A stretch of 42,113 nt of DNA from Caballeronia choica (GTDB lineage Bacteria > Pseudomonadota > Gammaproteobacteria > Burkholderiales > Burkholderiaceae): positions 1 through 42,113 of the forward strand of contig NZ_FCON02000064.1 of NCBI RefSeq assembly GCF_001544535.1, given 5' to 3'. Of this stretch, positions 9,621 to 22,127 are shown in pieces (the stretch's first letter is position 1; the number at the start of each line of letters is the position of its first letter). Below the pieces are notes generated by a model. It did no database searches. It was not told the DNA's origin and saw only the letters and a program-made list of their open reading frames with translations. The position numbers were made by a program, and so were the translations under genes.

Positions 9621-9726
9621 GTCGCTCGGTGCTGAAGGCAAAGGATCATTCTACCGGAGCGGCATCGGCTTTTTACGCGCGACGCAGCGCGAGAACCGGG
9701 CGCACGTGCCTTCGGGAACGCGTGCA

Positions 9727-9756
9727 TTGTTCAAATGCGGCGAGGCTCGCTATGAT
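9727..9756 (+). promoter_or_regulatory. Candidate sigma70 promoter for pheC
   Basis: TTGTTC at 9727-9732 and TATGAT at 9751-9756 are separated by 18 bases and lie 32 bases before the pheC ATG. The -10 matches consensus in five of six positions. No operator is evident around it. Confidence 0.45.
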
Positions 9757-9787
9757 CGACGGCCGTACCCATCGAACAAGAAAATTC

Positions 9788-10603
9788 ATGAGAACCCTTA
9801 TCGCCAGTCTCGCCGCGATCGCGGCAATTTCCTCGGCCAACGGCGCTCAGGCGCAGACGGTTCAGGCCGGCACCGTTTCGGGCGCGGCCGCTGCTCCGAC
9901 GCCGTCGCGCCTCGACGAGGTGCTCGCGCGCCATACGCTGCGCGTCTGCACGACGGGCGATTACAAGCCGTACAGCTTCCTCAAGCCGGACGGACAATTC
10001 GAAGGCATCGACATCGATCTCGCCGGCAGTCTCGCCAAATCGCTCGGCGTGAAGGCGGAATACGTGAAAACGTCGTGGTCGAACCTGATGAACGACTTCG
10101 TCGCGAAGTGCGACGTCGCGGTCGGCGGTGTGTCGACCACGCTGGATCGCCAGAAGCGCGCGTTCTTCACGGAGCCGTACATGGTCGACGGCAAGACGCC
10201 GATCGTGCGCTGCGACGACGTCGACAAGTATCAGACCGTCGCGCAGATCGACCAGCCGAACGTGCGGACGATCGTGAACCCGGGCGGCACCAACGAGCGC
10301 TTCGCGAAGCAATACTTCACGCACGCGCAACTGATCGAATACCCGGACAACGTGACGATCTTCAAGCAGATTCTCGACGGCCATGCCGACGTGATGGTCA
10401 CCGACGCCTCCGAAACGCTGCTCCAGCAGAAGCTCAATCCGGGCCTGTGCTCGGTGCACCCGGACAGGCCGTTCCAGTTCGGCGAAAAGGCGTATCTCGT
10501 GCCGCGCGGCGACGTGACGTTCCAGCAATACGTCGACCAATGGTTGCACCTGGCGCGATCGACCGGCGAGTTCCAGGCGGTCGTCGACAAGTGGCTGAAG
10601 TGA
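9788..10603 (+). CDS. pheC: Periplasmic cyclohexadienyl dehydratase (PheC-type)
   Basis: The 271-residue product has a signal peptide (MRTLIASLAAIAAISSANG, cleavage near AQA) followed by a type II solute-binding fold. I read it as PheC, not an amino acid binding protein, because PheC-type blocks are all present: TGDYKPYSF (56-64), TSWSNLMNDF (95-104), IVNPGGTNERFA (162-173), DNVTIFKQILDG (187-198), TDASE (205-209) and PFQFGEKAYLVPR (228-240). Glu209 aligns with the glutamate reported as the acid catalyst in Pseudomonas aeruginosa cyclohexadienyl dehydratase. Such enzymes convert prephenate or arogenate to phenylpyruvate or phenylalanine in the periplasm. The start at 9788 is the only Met in front of the signal peptide. 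It is convergent with the esterase gene, whose stop is 16 bases away. The alternative is a polar amino acid binding protein. Confidence 0.78.
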   Translation: MRTLIASLAAIAAISSANGAQAQTVQAGTVSGAAAAPTPSRLDEVLARHTLRVCTTGDYKPYSFLKPDGQFEGIDIDLAGSLAKSLGVKAEYVKTSWSNLMNDFVAKCDVAVGGVSTTLDRQKRAFFTEPYMVDGKTPIVRCDDVDKYQTVAQIDQPNVRTIVNPGGTNERFAKQYFTHAQLIEYPDNVTIFKQILDGHADVMVTDASETLLQQKLNPGLCSVHPDRPFQFGEKAYLVPRGDVTFQQYVDQWLHLARSTGEFQAVVDKWLK

Positions 10604-10619
10604 GGTTCGCCGTGCCGGG

Positions 10620-11567
10620 CTAGCGCAGCATTTCGCCGACGCGCACCGCCGCGCGCTTCATCCACGCGGCTGCCGCCGGCGAGTGCGCCTGGATCCGGCC
10701 AAAGCCGTGGGTCATGTCGTGCGCGTCGATCAGTTCGACGCGGCCGCCGTTGCTTTCCAGAAAGCGCGCGAGTTCGAAGGCGTCGTCGTAGAGCGGATCG
10801 TGCGCGGCCGCGACGATCAGCGCGGGCGACGGCGTCCGCTCATACGGTTCGGCGAGCGGAAACGCGCGGATGTCGTCGGCTGCGGGTCCGGCGCCCGAGA
10901 GGAAATGGCTCCAGTACCACTTCATTTCGTCGTTCGTCAGGCCGGGGCCGGCCGCGTTGGCGATACAGCTCGCGCTTTCGAACTGCCGGCGCATCACCGG
11001 ATAGAGCAGCAGTTGCGCGCTGACGAGACCCGCAACGCGTTCATTGGCGCCGCGCGCGGCGACCGCCGCGAGATGCGCGCCCGCGCTGTCGCCGCCGACT
11101 GCGAGCCGGCCCGTCGCGAAGCCCAGCCGCGACCGATGCTCGGCGAACCACAGCAGCGCATCGAGCGCGTCTTCGCACGGCGCCGGAAACGGATGCTCGG
11201 GCGCAAGCCGGTAGTCGACGCTCGCGACGGCACAATTCGCATCGATGGCAAGACGCTCGGCGAGTGCGTCATGCGTGTCGAGATCGCCGACGACCCATCC
11301 GCCGCCGTGGAAGTACACGAGCAAGGGCAGCGCCCCGTTCGTTCCTTTCGATGCCACCGGACGATAAATCCGCGCGCCGAGTTCGCGCCCTTTTAGCGGT
11401 GCCGTCGTCTCCGTGACGATCACGTCCGACCCGCGCGGCCGTGCAAACGCTTGCGCCATATCGTGGAAACGCTGACGGACGGCCTGTGCGTCGGCGTCGG
11501 CGGGAAGGGGTGGAAACGCCTCCGCTGATGCGCGGTAATAGCTCAGAAGGTCTGCGTCGATGGTCAC
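10620..11567 (-). CDS. Alpha/beta hydrolase of the hormone-sensitive lipase (HSL) family
   Basis: This is probably an esterase on short acyl esters, acting in the cytoplasm since no signal peptide is seen. Counting from the GTG at 11567 (315 residues), HGGGW at 87-91 is the oxyanion-hole motif. GDSAG at 159-163 carries the nucleophile Ser161, and HDPLYDD near 257 and MTHGF near 287 supply Asp257 and His287, so the triad is complete. The frame is open to 11762, but the GTG has CCGGAGATAAAA right before it and the extra N-terminus is unlike the family. The natural substrate cannot be told from sequence. Confidence 0.88.
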   Translation of the reverse strand: MTIDADLLSYYRASAEAFPPLPADADAQAVRQRFHDMAQAFARPRGSDVIVTETTAPLKGRELGARIYRPVASKGTNGALPLLVYFHGGGWVVGDLDTHDALAERLAIDANCAVASVDYRLAPEHPFPAPCEDALDALLWFAEHRSRLGFATGRLAVGGDSAGAHLAAVAARGANERVAGLVSAQLLLYPVMRRQFESASCIANAAGPGLTNDEMKWYWSHFLSGAGPAADDIRAFPLAEPYERTPSPALIVAAAHDPLYDDAFELARFLESNGGRVELIDAHDMTHGFGRIQAHSPAAAAWMKRAAVRVGEMLR

Positions 11568-12055
11568 TTTTATCTCCGGAAAATTTTGCGCCGTGGTCGA
11601 TTTATTCCCTTCCCTCGCAAAATGCTTTTCGATTTCATTGGGAACAGGCGTTCTATTTTCCCGAAAATCTAGAGTATTTTCACTAGGCGTTAAAGCAGCG
11701 ATCGGCGGATTAGTCCCAATCGGTCGATAATAAACACCGCGTGCCAAACAATTTATCTTCAAAAATACGATAAAAGCCGCTCGGAAATTTCTCGCTTACC
11801 CCAAGCGACGCTCGTTACAACCTGAAACACTTTGTTACGGCGACTCGGGATCAATTCGCCCACAATCTGTTCAAACGGTTTCAACACGGATGTGTTGGGT
11901 GCGGTGTGTAAGCAGATACCACGCGCCTGATAGTCGGCACTAGCCGAAACCCTTATCTGGGACATCTTTGCTGGGGTCGTTCTTCGGTGCGCACGCGTAT
12001 CGAAGTTGTTCCCACCTTTGGTCTCCTCGCGCTAACCCCGTAGCGTGTGGTTTTT
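11568..12055. other. Intergenic region, possibly the body of a plus-strand small RNA
   Basis: About 490 bases with no credible gene; a 68-codon minus-strand frame at 11759-11965 has no start signal. The first part is AT-rich and should hold the promoter of the esterase gene. The region beyond about 11850 leads on the plus strand directly into a strong terminator although no plus-strand gene precedes it after pheC, so an RNA gene is possible. Confidence 0.35.
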
Positions 12056-12081
12056 AGCGGGCTCCAGGCCCGCTTTTTTTT
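12056..12081 (+). terminator. Strong plus-strand intrinsic terminator without an upstream gene
   Basis: GCGGGC at 12057-12062 pairs with GCCCGC at 12068-12073 around a five-base loop, followed by eight T at 12074-12081. It is a textbook Rho-independent terminator on the plus strand. The nearest plus-strand gene, pheC, ends about 1.45 kb upstream with a minus-strand gene between. Confidence 0.85.
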
Positions 12082-12146
12082 CGCCCGGACAAACGTTTGC
12101 GCGATCTGAGAAACAGATCGCATAATCGTTTCTTCGATAGAAACAA

Positions 12147-12173
12147 ACGGGAGAACCTGCTGCGTTCTCCCGT
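12147..12173 (-). terminator. Terminator of the acyl-CoA synthetase gene
   Basis: Perfect 10-base arms ACGGGAGAAC (12147-12156) and GTTCTCCCGT (12164-12173) around a seven-base loop. On the minus strand the stem is followed by a T-rich tract (TTGTTTCT). It lies 26 bases after the stop of the gene ending at 12199. Confidence 0.65.
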
Positions 12174-12198
12174 GTCGTCCCGTGTCGCGGCACTCAAT

Positions 12199-13953
12199 TC
12201 ACGCCGTTTTCGCTTCCGACACCTTCAATTCCTCGATCATCCGCGCGCGCATGACGAACTTCTGCGCCTTGCCGGTAACCGTCATCGGCAATTCGTCGAC
12301 GAAACGGATATAGCGGGGGATTTTGTAATGCGCGATCTGCCCCTGGCAGAATTCGCGGATTTCCTCGGCAGAAGCCTGCTCGCCCGGCCGCAGCACGATC
12401 CACGCGCACACTTCCTCGCCGTACTTCTGGTCGGGTACGCCGAACACCTGCACCGACTGCACCTTCGGATGCCGGAACAGGAATTCCTCGATTTCGCGCG
12501 GATAGACGTTCTCGCCGCCGCGAATCAGCATGTCCTTCAGGCGGCCGACAATGTTGCAATGCCCTTCGGCGTCGATGGTTGCGAGGTCGCCGGTATGCAT
12601 CCAGCCGTCGACGATCGACTCGCGGGTCTTTTCCTCATCGTCCCAGTAGCCCTTCATCACGGAGTAGCCGCGCGTACACAATTCGCCCGTCTCGCCGACC
12701 GGCACCACCTCGCCGAGCGGATCGATGACCTTCACTTCGAGATGCGGTTGAATGCGGCCGACCGTCGTGGTGCGCTTGTCGAGCGGGTCCGTGGTCGCGC
12801 TCTGGAACGACACCGGGCTGGTTTCCGTCATCCCGTAGGCGATCGTGATTTCCCGCAGATTCATCGTCGACACGACGCGCTTCATCGTCTCGATCGGGCA
12901 CGGCGAGCCGGCCATGATGCCCGTGCGCAACCGGCTCAGATCGTACTTCGCGAAGTCGGGGTGGTCGAGTTCGGCGATGAACATCGTCGGCACGCCGTGC
13001 AGCGCCGTGCAGCGCTCTTCGTGGACAGCGGCGAGCGTCGCGGCGGGATCGAAGGCTTCGCCGGGGAAGACCATCGCGCAGCCCGTCGAGACGCACGCGA
13101 GCACCGCCAGCACCATGCCGAAGCAGTGATAGAGCGGCACCGGGATGCAAAGCGAGTCGTTCTCGCTCAGGCGCATCGCCATCGCGATGTAGCGCGCGTT
13201 GTTCACGACGTTGTGATGCGTGAGGGTCGCGCCTTTCGGATTGCCGGTCGTGCCGCTCGTGAACTGAATGTTGATCGCGTCGCGAGCGTCGAGCGTGGCT
13301 TCGAGCGCGTCGAGTTTTGCCGTGTCCCCTGTGTCCAATTGCTCGCGACCGCGCGCCATGACATCGCCGAAGTTGAGCATGCCGGGCGTTTTCGCGTCGC
13401 CCATGCGGATCAGCGTGCGCAGCTCCGGGAGCCGCGCTGCGTGGAGTGCGTTCGGCTCGGCATCCGCAAGTTCGGGCGCGAGCGTCTGCAGCATCTCCAG
13501 ATATTTCGAGGTCTTGAACTGCTCCGCCGCGATCAGCGCCTTGCAGCCGACCTTGTTCAACGCATATTCGAGTTCGGCCAGCCGATAAGCCGGATTGATG
13601 TTGACGAGCACAGCGCCGATCCGCGCGGTGGCGAACTGCGTCAGCAACCATTCGGACCGGTTCGGCGACCAGATGCCGACGCGATCGCCGGCCTCCACAC
13701 CCAGCGCGAGCAGCCCGCTCGCGAGAACGTCGACTTCATCGGCGAACTCTCGCCACGTCCAGCGGACATTCTGCTCGCGAAACGTGACCGCGGGACGGTC
13801 CGGAAACTGGGCGACCGTGCCGAGAAAAAAGCGCGAGATGGTGGCGTCGCTCAAGGGAATGTCGGTCGAGCCGCGGACGTAGGAAATACCGTCGCGTGGT
13901 TCGATTTGAGCGCCGGCTTGCGTCGGTTGAATTGCCATCGATGTCTCCGCCAT
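12199..13953 (-). CDS. AMP-forming acyl-CoA synthetase (FadD-like)
   Basis: The 584-residue enzyme activates a carboxylic acid to its acyl-adenylate and then to the CoA thioester. It has the P-loop-like AMP-binding motif [25 protein letters not shown] (A5), GWMHTGDLA (A7), and a C-terminal domain ending with [22 protein letters not shown], where the penultimate Lys is the adenylation Lys. It resembles medium/long-chain fatty acyl-CoA synthetases, but the acid cannot be fixed from sequence. Two starts are plausible: ATG at 13953 and ATG at 13938, the latter with GGCGGAGAC at good spacing. No neighbour indicates a pathway; downstream is its own terminator and upstream the atp operon ends. Confidence 0.9.
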   Translation of the reverse strand: MAETSMAIQPTQAGAQIEPRDGISYVRGSTDIPLSDATISRFFLGTVAQFPDRPAVTFREQNVRWTWREFADEVDVLASGLLALGVEAGDRVGIWSPNRSEWLLTQFATARIGAVLVNINPAYRLAELEYALNKVGCKALIAAEQFKTSKYLEMLQTLAPELADAEPNALHAARLPELRTLIRMGDAKTPGMLNFGDVMARGREQLDTGDTAKLDALEATLDARDAINIQFTSGTTGNPKGATLTHHNVVNNARYIAMAMRLSENDSLCIPVPLYHCFGMVLAVLACVSTGCAMVFPGEAFDPAATLAAVHEERCTALHGVPTMFIAELDHPDFAKYDLSRLRTGIMAGSPCPIETMKRVVSTMNLREITIAYGMTETSPVSFQSATTDPLDKRTTTVGRIQPHLEVKVIDPLGEVVPVGETGELCTRGYSVMKGYWDDEEKTRESIVDGWMHTGDLATIDAEGHCNIVGRLKDMLIRGGENVYPREIEEFLFRHPKVQSVQVFGVPDQKYGEEVCAWIVLRPGEQASAEEIREFCQGQIAHYKIPRYIRFVDELPMTVTGKAQKFVMRARMIEELKVSEAKTA

Positions 13954-14144
13954 GGAATTTCCGCCCGGATTGCAGGCGATTTGGAAGCCTATTCTGCACG
14001 GTAAGAGTAAGCGGCGGCATTGGTGTTACCCGCAACGGCTTTAGATGCTTGAAGCCCGACGCGCATTAAATCAGGGCTTCGGGCGCGCATCGCGACGGGC
14101 CGCATATCGGTTACGCAGATTTGCGCGGGTGTTTCGAATGCCCA

Positions 14145-14172
14145 AATAAAAAAGCAGCCCGGAGGCTGCTTT
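14145..14172 (-). terminator. Terminator of the atp operon
   Basis: AAAGCAGCC (14151-14159) pairs with GGCTGCTTT (14164-14172) around CGGA. On the minus strand the stem runs into TTTTTTATTT. It lies 27 bases after the atpC stop. Confidence 0.85.
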
Positions 14173-14198
14173 CTTATTTATGCCGTTGACGCCGACAG

Positions 14199-14624
14199 TC
14201 AGTGCTGCGCGCGAAGCTTCCGCAAACGCTGGATCGCCGCGATTTGAGCCGTCGCATAAGCCAGTTCCGCTTGCGCGGTGGCGTATTCGAGGTTCGAATC
14301 CGTGTTTTGCAGCGCCTCTTCTGCACGCTTCTTCGCTTGCTCGGCTTTCGCTTCGTCGAGATCCGCGCCGCGGATCGCCGTATCGGCGAGCACGGTCACG
14401 ACGCCCGGCTGGATTTCAAGAATCCCGCCTGCGACGAACACGAACTCTTCCGAGCCGTCTTCCGTCTCGATGCGCACCGCGCCCGGACGAATGCGCGTGA
14501 TGAGCGGCGTGTGGCCCGGCAGAATGCCGAGTTCACCCGCTTCGCCTGGCAGCGCGACGAACTTCGCCTGGCCCGAGAAGATCTGCTCTTCCGCGCTGAC
14601 GACGTCTACTTTGATGGTTGCCAT
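14199..14624 (-). CDS. atpC: ATP synthase F1 epsilon subunit
   Basis: The epsilon subunit sits on the central stalk with gamma and inhibits wasteful ATP hydrolysis. The 141-residue product begins [17 protein letters not shown], with the N-terminal beta-sandwich block [19 protein letters not shown], and ends with an Ala/Glu-rich helical hairpin. The start at 14624 has AGGAG seven bases upstream; the frame is open 19 codons further but without family resemblance. It is the last gene of the atp operon, 88 bases after atpD. Confidence 0.96.
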   Translation of the reverse strand: MATIKVDVVSAEEQIFSGQAKFVALPGEAGELGILPGHTPLITRIRPGAVRIETEDGSEEFVFVAGGILEIQPGVVTVLADTAIRGADLDEAKAEQAKKRAEEALQNTDSNLEYATAQAELAYATAQIAAIQRLRKLRAQH

Positions 14625-14712
14625 ATCGACTCCTGTCGTCCCATGCAAGGCTGGGTGAGCGTAGTTCGAGGACGCCGGCACGCGCCAGCGTCCGTTTCAT
14701 TACACCCGACCG

Positions 14713-16146
<1,434 letters not shown>

Positions 16147-16149
16147 TCA

Positions 16150-17040
16150 TCAGACCGCAGCGGCGCCGCTGACGATTTCCGAGAGTTCCTTCGTAATCGC
16201 GGCCTGCCGGCTCTTGTTGTAGACGAGCTGCAATTCGCCGATCACGGTCTTCGCATTGTCCGACGCAGCCTTCATCGCGACCATCCGGGCCGATTGCTCC
16301 GATGCCATGTTCTCCGCGACCGCCTGGTAGACGAGCGCTTCCACATAACGCACGAGCAGTTCATCGACGACGGTCTGCGCATCCGGTTCGTAGATGTAAT
16401 CCCATGAGGTCTTCGGCGTGACGGAACCTGCTTCGTCGGCGCGATCCTTGAAGTCTTCCGCTGTCAGCGGCAGCAACTGCTCGATCACCGCTTCCTGCTT
16501 CATCGTGTTGACGAAGCGCGTGTACGCCAGGTACACCGCGTTGATCTTGCCTTCCGAATACAGGTCGAGCTGCACCTTCACCGCGCCGATCAGCTTTTCC
16601 AGATGCGGCGTGTCGCCGAGATGCGTGACTTCCGACACGACCTTCGCGCGCAGACGATTCAGGAAGCCGAGACCCTTGCCGCCGATCGCCGATGCTTCGA
16701 TCGTCGTGCCTTGCTGCTCCAGTTCCTTGAACTTCAGAACCGATGCACGCAGGATGTTCGTGTTCATGCCGCCGCACAGACCCTTGTCGGTCGTGACGAG
16801 GATGATGCCGGCCACTTTCGCGCCGTCGTTCTTCACCATGAACGGATGGCGGTACTCGGGCGTGGCTGCGCTCATGTGCGCCGCGATGTCGCGAACCTTG
16901 TCCGCGTACGGACGCGCGGCGCGCATGCGTTCCTGCGCGCGGCGCATCTTCGACGCGGCGACCATCTCCATCGCTTTCGTGATCTTGCGCGTGTTCTGAA
17001 CGCTCTTGATCTTGCCGCGAATTTCCTTCATTCCAGCCAT
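16150..17040 (-). CDS. atpG: ATP synthase F1 gamma subunit
   Basis: Gamma is the rotating central shaft that couples proton flow to catalysis. The 296-residue product begins [20 protein letters not shown], the N-terminal coiled-coil helix, has [12 protein letters not shown] in the Rossmann-like core, and ends with the second long helix ([20 protein letters not shown]). Three or four residues longer than usual, but within range. The start has AAAGGAGTAAGCA upstream. A hairpin repeat with a mini-ORF sits immediately upstream at 17053-17100, in the leader between atpA and atpG. Confidence 0.97.
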   Translation of the reverse strand: MAGMKEIRGKIKSVQNTRKITKAMEMVAASKMRRAQERMRAARPYADKVRDIAAHMSAATPEYRHPFMVKNDGAKVAGIILVTTDKGLCGGMNTNILRASVLKFKELEQQGTTIEASAIGGKGLGFLNRLRAKVVSEVTHLGDTPHLEKLIGAVKVQLDLYSEGKINAVYLAYTRFVNTMKQEAVIEQLLPLTAEDFKDRADEAGSVTPKTSWDYIYEPDAQTVVDELLVRYVEALVYQAVAENMASEQSARMVAMKAASDNAKTVIGELQLVYNKSRQAAITKELSEIVSGAAAV

Positions 17041-17052
17041 TGCTTACTCCTT

Positions 17053-17100
17053 TGTCGGTCCGAGTTGGCGCTTTAGCGGTTACTCGGAGCCCATGCAAAG
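17053..17100 (-). repeat. Single copy of a mini-ORF hairpin repeat, upstream of atpG
   Basis: Arms TCCGAGT (17059-17065) and ACTCGGA (17082-17088) enclose a core GGCGCTTTAGCG that is also found in the four-copy array at 41583-41766. On the minus strand the unit carries ATG-GGC-TCC-GAG-TAA at 17080-17094, a four-codon frame (MGSE). The stem bases differ from the other locus but stay paired. It ends 12 bases before the atpG start, inside the operon transcript. Confidence 0.7.
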
Positions 17101-17189
17101 CTATCGAAGTGGCGCGGGGTGCTTCTTGCCTGCGTGCCCTGAGGCTCGAAGCGGCCCGCGCCGCTCCAAAGTCCCGATCAATCTTGAGA

Positions 17190-18731
<1,542 letters not shown>

Positions 18732-18778
18732 TATTCGCTCCTGATAGTCAATTCTGTTGCGTGCCAGCTTCTAGCGCG

Positions 18779-19318
18779 TCAGGCGGTCAGAGCCGTCTGC
18801 ATGCTGGCGAGGCGCGCGCGGACCGAGGTATCGAGCACTTCGTCGCCGACCGTCACGCGCACGCCGCCGATCAGCGACGGGTCGATTTCGACGGTGGCTT
18901 TCAGCTTGCGCTGGAACTTGCGTTCGAGACTTGCGACGAGGTCGTTCAACTGTTCGCCTTCGAGCGGAAACGCGCTGACGATCAGCGCGTCGGCCGCGCC
19001 TTCGCGAGCGTTTTTCAGCACGTCGAACTGCGTGGCGATTTCGGGCATCAGCGGCAGGCGATGGTTATCGACCAGCATGTGCACGAAGTTCTTCGCCTGG
19101 GCGTCGTCCTTGAGCGGCGACTTCACCGCGATGAGCAGCAGATCGCTGACTTGTTCGCGGCTCACCTTCGGGCTCGTGGCGACCGACAGCAGTTCGGGCA
19201 GACGCGCAACCTGAGCCAGCTCCTCGACGAAGTTGGACCAGGCCCCGAGATCACCGGCTTCGGCCACGCGGAACAGCGCTTCTGCGTAAGGACGGGCGAT
19301 GGTTGCAAGTTCGGCCAT
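18779..19318 (-). CDS. atpH: ATP synthase delta subunit (peripheral stalk)
   Basis: Delta joins the top of F1 to the b-subunit stator. The 179-residue product begins [19 protein letters not shown], the conserved N-terminal helical domain, and ends with the family block [25 protein letters not shown]. Its start lies 2 bases after the atpF stop, which suggests translational coupling. Confidence 0.96.
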   Translation of the reverse strand: MAELATIARPYAEALFRVAEAGDLGAWSNFVEELAQVARLPELLSVATSPKVSREQVSDLLLIAVKSPLKDDAQAKNFVHMLVDNHRLPLMPEIATQFDVLKNAREGAADALIVSAFPLEGEQLNDLVASLERKFQRKLKATVEIDPSLIGGVRVTVGDEVLDTSVRARLASMQTALTA

Positions 19319-19320
19319 GA

Positions 19321-19791
19321 TCAGAGCTCGGTTTTGAGTTGATTCAGCAGATCGGAGTGCGCCTTCTGGTCGACTTCGCGCTTCAGGATTTGCTCGGCGC
19401 CCTTCACAGCCAGAGCAGCGACTTCGGCGCGCAGTGCTTCGCGGGCCTTCACGACTTGCTGGTCCGCGTCGGCCTTCGCTTGCGCAATGATGCGCGCAGC
19501 TTCGGCTTGTGCGTTAGCCTTGATTTCGTCGGCGACAGCGACCGCGCGCTTTTCAGCGTCGGCAACACGTTGCTGGCCGTCGGTGCGGGCTTGTGCGAGC
19601 TCCTGGTCGACGCGCTTGTGCGCGGCTTCGAGTTCCGACTTGCCCTTTTCGGCGGCTGCCAGTCCGTCGGCGATCTTTTTTGCGCGTTCGTCGAGGGCGT
19701 TGATCAACGGCGGCCACACGAACTTCATCGTGAACCACGCGAGGATCAGAAACACGACCATTTGCGCAAACAGGGTTGCGTTGAGATTCAC
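19321..19791 (-). CDS. atpF: ATP synthase Fo b subunit (stator)
   Basis: The b dimer is the membrane-anchored stator linking subunit a to F1. The 156 residues have one N-terminal membrane segment (about 6-26, [20 protein letters not shown]) followed by a long charged Ala/Glu/Lys-rich coiled coil. Length is the usual 156. It is followed almost directly by atpH and preceded by a 137-base gap to atpE. Confidence 0.96.
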   Translation of the reverse strand: MNLNATLFAQMVVFLILAWFTMKFVWPPLINALDERAKKIADGLAAAEKGKSELEAAHKRVDQELAQARTDGQQRVADAEKRAVAVADEIKANAQAEAARIIAQAKADADQQVVKAREALRAEVAALAVKGAEQILKREVDQKAHSDLLNQLKTEL

Positions 19792-19928
19792 GGTGTTTCC
19801 TTAAACGTTGCTTTTTCGGGAGAGTGAAACGGTAAGGCGCTCATCGACTGGAACATCGATTAAGCGCCCTCGCTCGTTCCGTCCTGCGTCGTCACGATGG
19901 TTGTTCAGACGCACACTTCCGAGGAACC

Positions 19929-20213
<285 letters not shown>

Positions 20214-20289
20214 TTAAAGACTTTGGAACTGGATTTATAAAAGACGAAAACGTGAAACCTGAAACGATTCTGGAACTACTTAAAGCGCA

Positions 20290-21141
20290 TTAATGGGTGT
20301 CATGTGCCTGGCCGATGTACACCAGCGTCAGCATCATGAAAATGAACGCTTGCAGCAGAACGATCAGAATGTGGAAGATCGCCCAGACCGTACCCGCGAC
20401 CACATGGCCGAGAAAGCCAAGTACAGAGGCATCCGCGCCGAAAGTCCACATGCTGCCGAGCAACGCGATCAGCAGGAACAACAGTTCGCCGGCGTACATG
20501 TTGCCGAACAGCCGCATGCCGAGCGAAACCGTCTTGGCGACGAACTCGATGATGTTCAGTGCAAGGTTCGGGATCCAGAGGAGCGGATGCGCGCCGAACG
20601 GAGCGGACAGCAGCTCGTGTGCAAAGCCGCCCGCGCCCTTGATCTTGACGTTGTAGAAGATCATCAGCGCGAAGACGCCGAGCGCGATGCCGAGCGTGCC
20701 GTTCAGGTCGGCCGTCGGCACGATGCGATGATGAGGAATGGCTTCCGACAGACCGAGCCAGCCGATCACGCGGCCCGGCAGGTCGACGGGGATGAAGTCG
20801 AGCGAATTCATCAGGAAGACCCAGACGAATACGGTCAGCGCGAGCGGGGCGATGAAACGGCGGTTGCCGTGAATCATCGACTTCGATTGATCCTCGACCA
20901 TCTCGACCAGCATCTCGATTGCGCCCTGGAAGCGGCCCGGAACACCGGACGTCGCCTTGCGGGCGGCAATGCCGAGGATCAGGATCGTGGCCAGGCCGCA
21001 GACGATCGACCAGAACAGCGTATCGAGATTCCACACGTGGATGTCGAAGATCGACGTCTGCGCGTGAGTGGAGAGATTCTGCAAGTGGTGCGCAATGTAC
21101 TCGGACGGATCCAGAGCGCGCGTTCCTTCGCTAGCTGCCAT
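20290..21141 (-). CDS. atpB: ATP synthase Fo a subunit (proton channel)
   Basis: Subunit a forms the two half-channels for protons beside the c ring. The 283-residue protein has several membrane segments. The key arginine lies in LGMRLFGNMYAGELLF, and the last helix region (FHILIVLLQAFIFMMLTLVYIG) is conserved. The frame is open to 21249, but MAASEGTRALDPSEYIAHHL at 21141 is the family N-terminus. There are 199 bases between atpI and atpB. Confidence 0.97.
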   Translation of the reverse strand: MAASEGTRALDPSEYIAHHLQNLSTHAQTSIFDIHVWNLDTLFWSIVCGLATILILGIAARKATSGVPGRFQGAIEMLVEMVEDQSKSMIHGNRRFIAPLALTVFVWVFLMNSLDFIPVDLPGRVIGWLGLSEAIPHHRIVPTADLNGTLGIALGVFALMIFYNVKIKGAGGFAHELLSAPFGAHPLLWIPNLALNIIEFVAKTVSLGMRLFGNMYAGELLFLLIALLGSMWTFGADASVLGFLGHVVAGTVWAIFHILIVLLQAFIFMMLTLVYIGQAHDTH

Positions 21142-21340
21142 ATCGTTAAAGCCACCCAAATTGTCAAAAATCTTTCCGCCGCCCGCTGATTCCTCGAGCC
21201 GCCGCGTTAGCTTTGCGACTCGCAGGGCACGGGCCCGCGTGCAGGACATGGAATCCGCACGTATGTATTTGCTTTGATACTGTCTGCTCTACAGCCAGCG
21301 CGCTCATGTGACCACTGCGTCGACACAGCGTCAGCAGGGG

Positions 21341-21898
21341 TCAGCGCCACACCATCGCGATCCAGTACGTCTTCAGCGCAATCAGATAGGTGACCAGCAG
21401 CGGCACCCACAGCGCACCCTTGTACCAGTACGCGATCGCGACGAACATAGCAACCGTCGCACCCATCTTCAGCGCCTCGCCGATCATCCAGCTCATGATG
21501 GTCTCGGCGCCGCTCTTCGCTTTCAGGCGTGCCGCGAACAATGCGCTCGGCACCCAGCAGATCGCTCCTCCCAGAAAGGCGGACAGCGCGGCATCACGCG
21601 GTGGACTGTAGAACAGCCACCAGACCAGCGTCGCACCCAGGGACAAAACCATTTGCGCCGCCACGACCTTGTACGGCGTGACACGCGATGGACGACTCAC
21701 TTCGGGACCAAACAGCGTTTCCGCCTGAGCCCGCGTGAGCGGAACGATATTCTTATCTTGTGCTTCTGCGTCCCACGAATCGTCGAATCGACCGTGCGGT
21801 TCATGGCCGGATGCGTCCGGCGTGTTGACCTGGGAGTGCGAGCGGCGCCCGTCTGGTTCGCCTTGCGGCGCTCGATTCTGCTCTCGCACCGTCATCAC
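21341..21898 (-). CDS. atpI: ATP synthase accessory protein I
   Basis: AtpI is a small membrane protein at the head of many atp operons, reported to help c-ring assembly. This 185-residue copy has a charged N-terminal tail of about 70 residues followed by four hydrophobic segments, including PYKVVAAQMVLSLGATLVWW and PLLVTYLIALKTYWIAMVW. The tail is longer than in many AtpI proteins. The first two codons are both Met, and the exact start is uncertain by one codon. It is the first gene of the operon. Confidence 0.88.
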   Translation of the reverse strand: MMTVREQNRAPQGEPDGRRSHSQVNTPDASGHEPHGRFDDSWDAEAQDKNIVPLTRAQAETLFGPEVSRPSRVTPYKVVAAQMVLSLGATLVWWLFYSPPRDAALSAFLGGAICWVPSALFAARLKAKSGAETIMSWMIGEALKMGATVAMFVAIAYWYKGALWVPLLVTYLIALKTYWIAMVWR

Positions 21899-21987
21899 GC
21901 TATCTGCCCAAAGTGCCGGTTATCACCGTCCATCACCCGCGCGCTTACGTCGCGCTTTCGGGGTCGCCAAGCTGATAAATCCGGGGG

Positions 21988-22016
21988 ATTGTAAGCGATT
22001 GTTGTCACAGATTCAA
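21988..22016 (-). promoter_or_regulatory. Sigma70-type promoter of the atp operon
   Basis: On the minus strand TTGAAT (22011-22016) and TACAAT (21988-21993) are spaced by exactly 17 bases and lie 90 bases before atpI. This is the best -35/-10 pair in the 21899-22127 gap. It would drive all nine atp genes. No terminator is seen between the upstream permease gene and this promoter, so read-through from the mnmG-par operon is possible. Confidence 0.65.
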
Positions 22017-22127
22017 TAGTTTAGGTGCGTCAAAAAACAACCAGACACGGCCCAAAATTGAGGTCGTAAATTGAGATGTTTCTTGCGTTTTCGACGAGTT
22101 CGTGAAGGGCTGCCGATGGCCTTTCGA

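Noticed and set aside
11759-11965. A 68-codon minus-strand frame upstream of the esterase gene
   Set aside because: It has no start signal, no motif and no conserved-looking composition.
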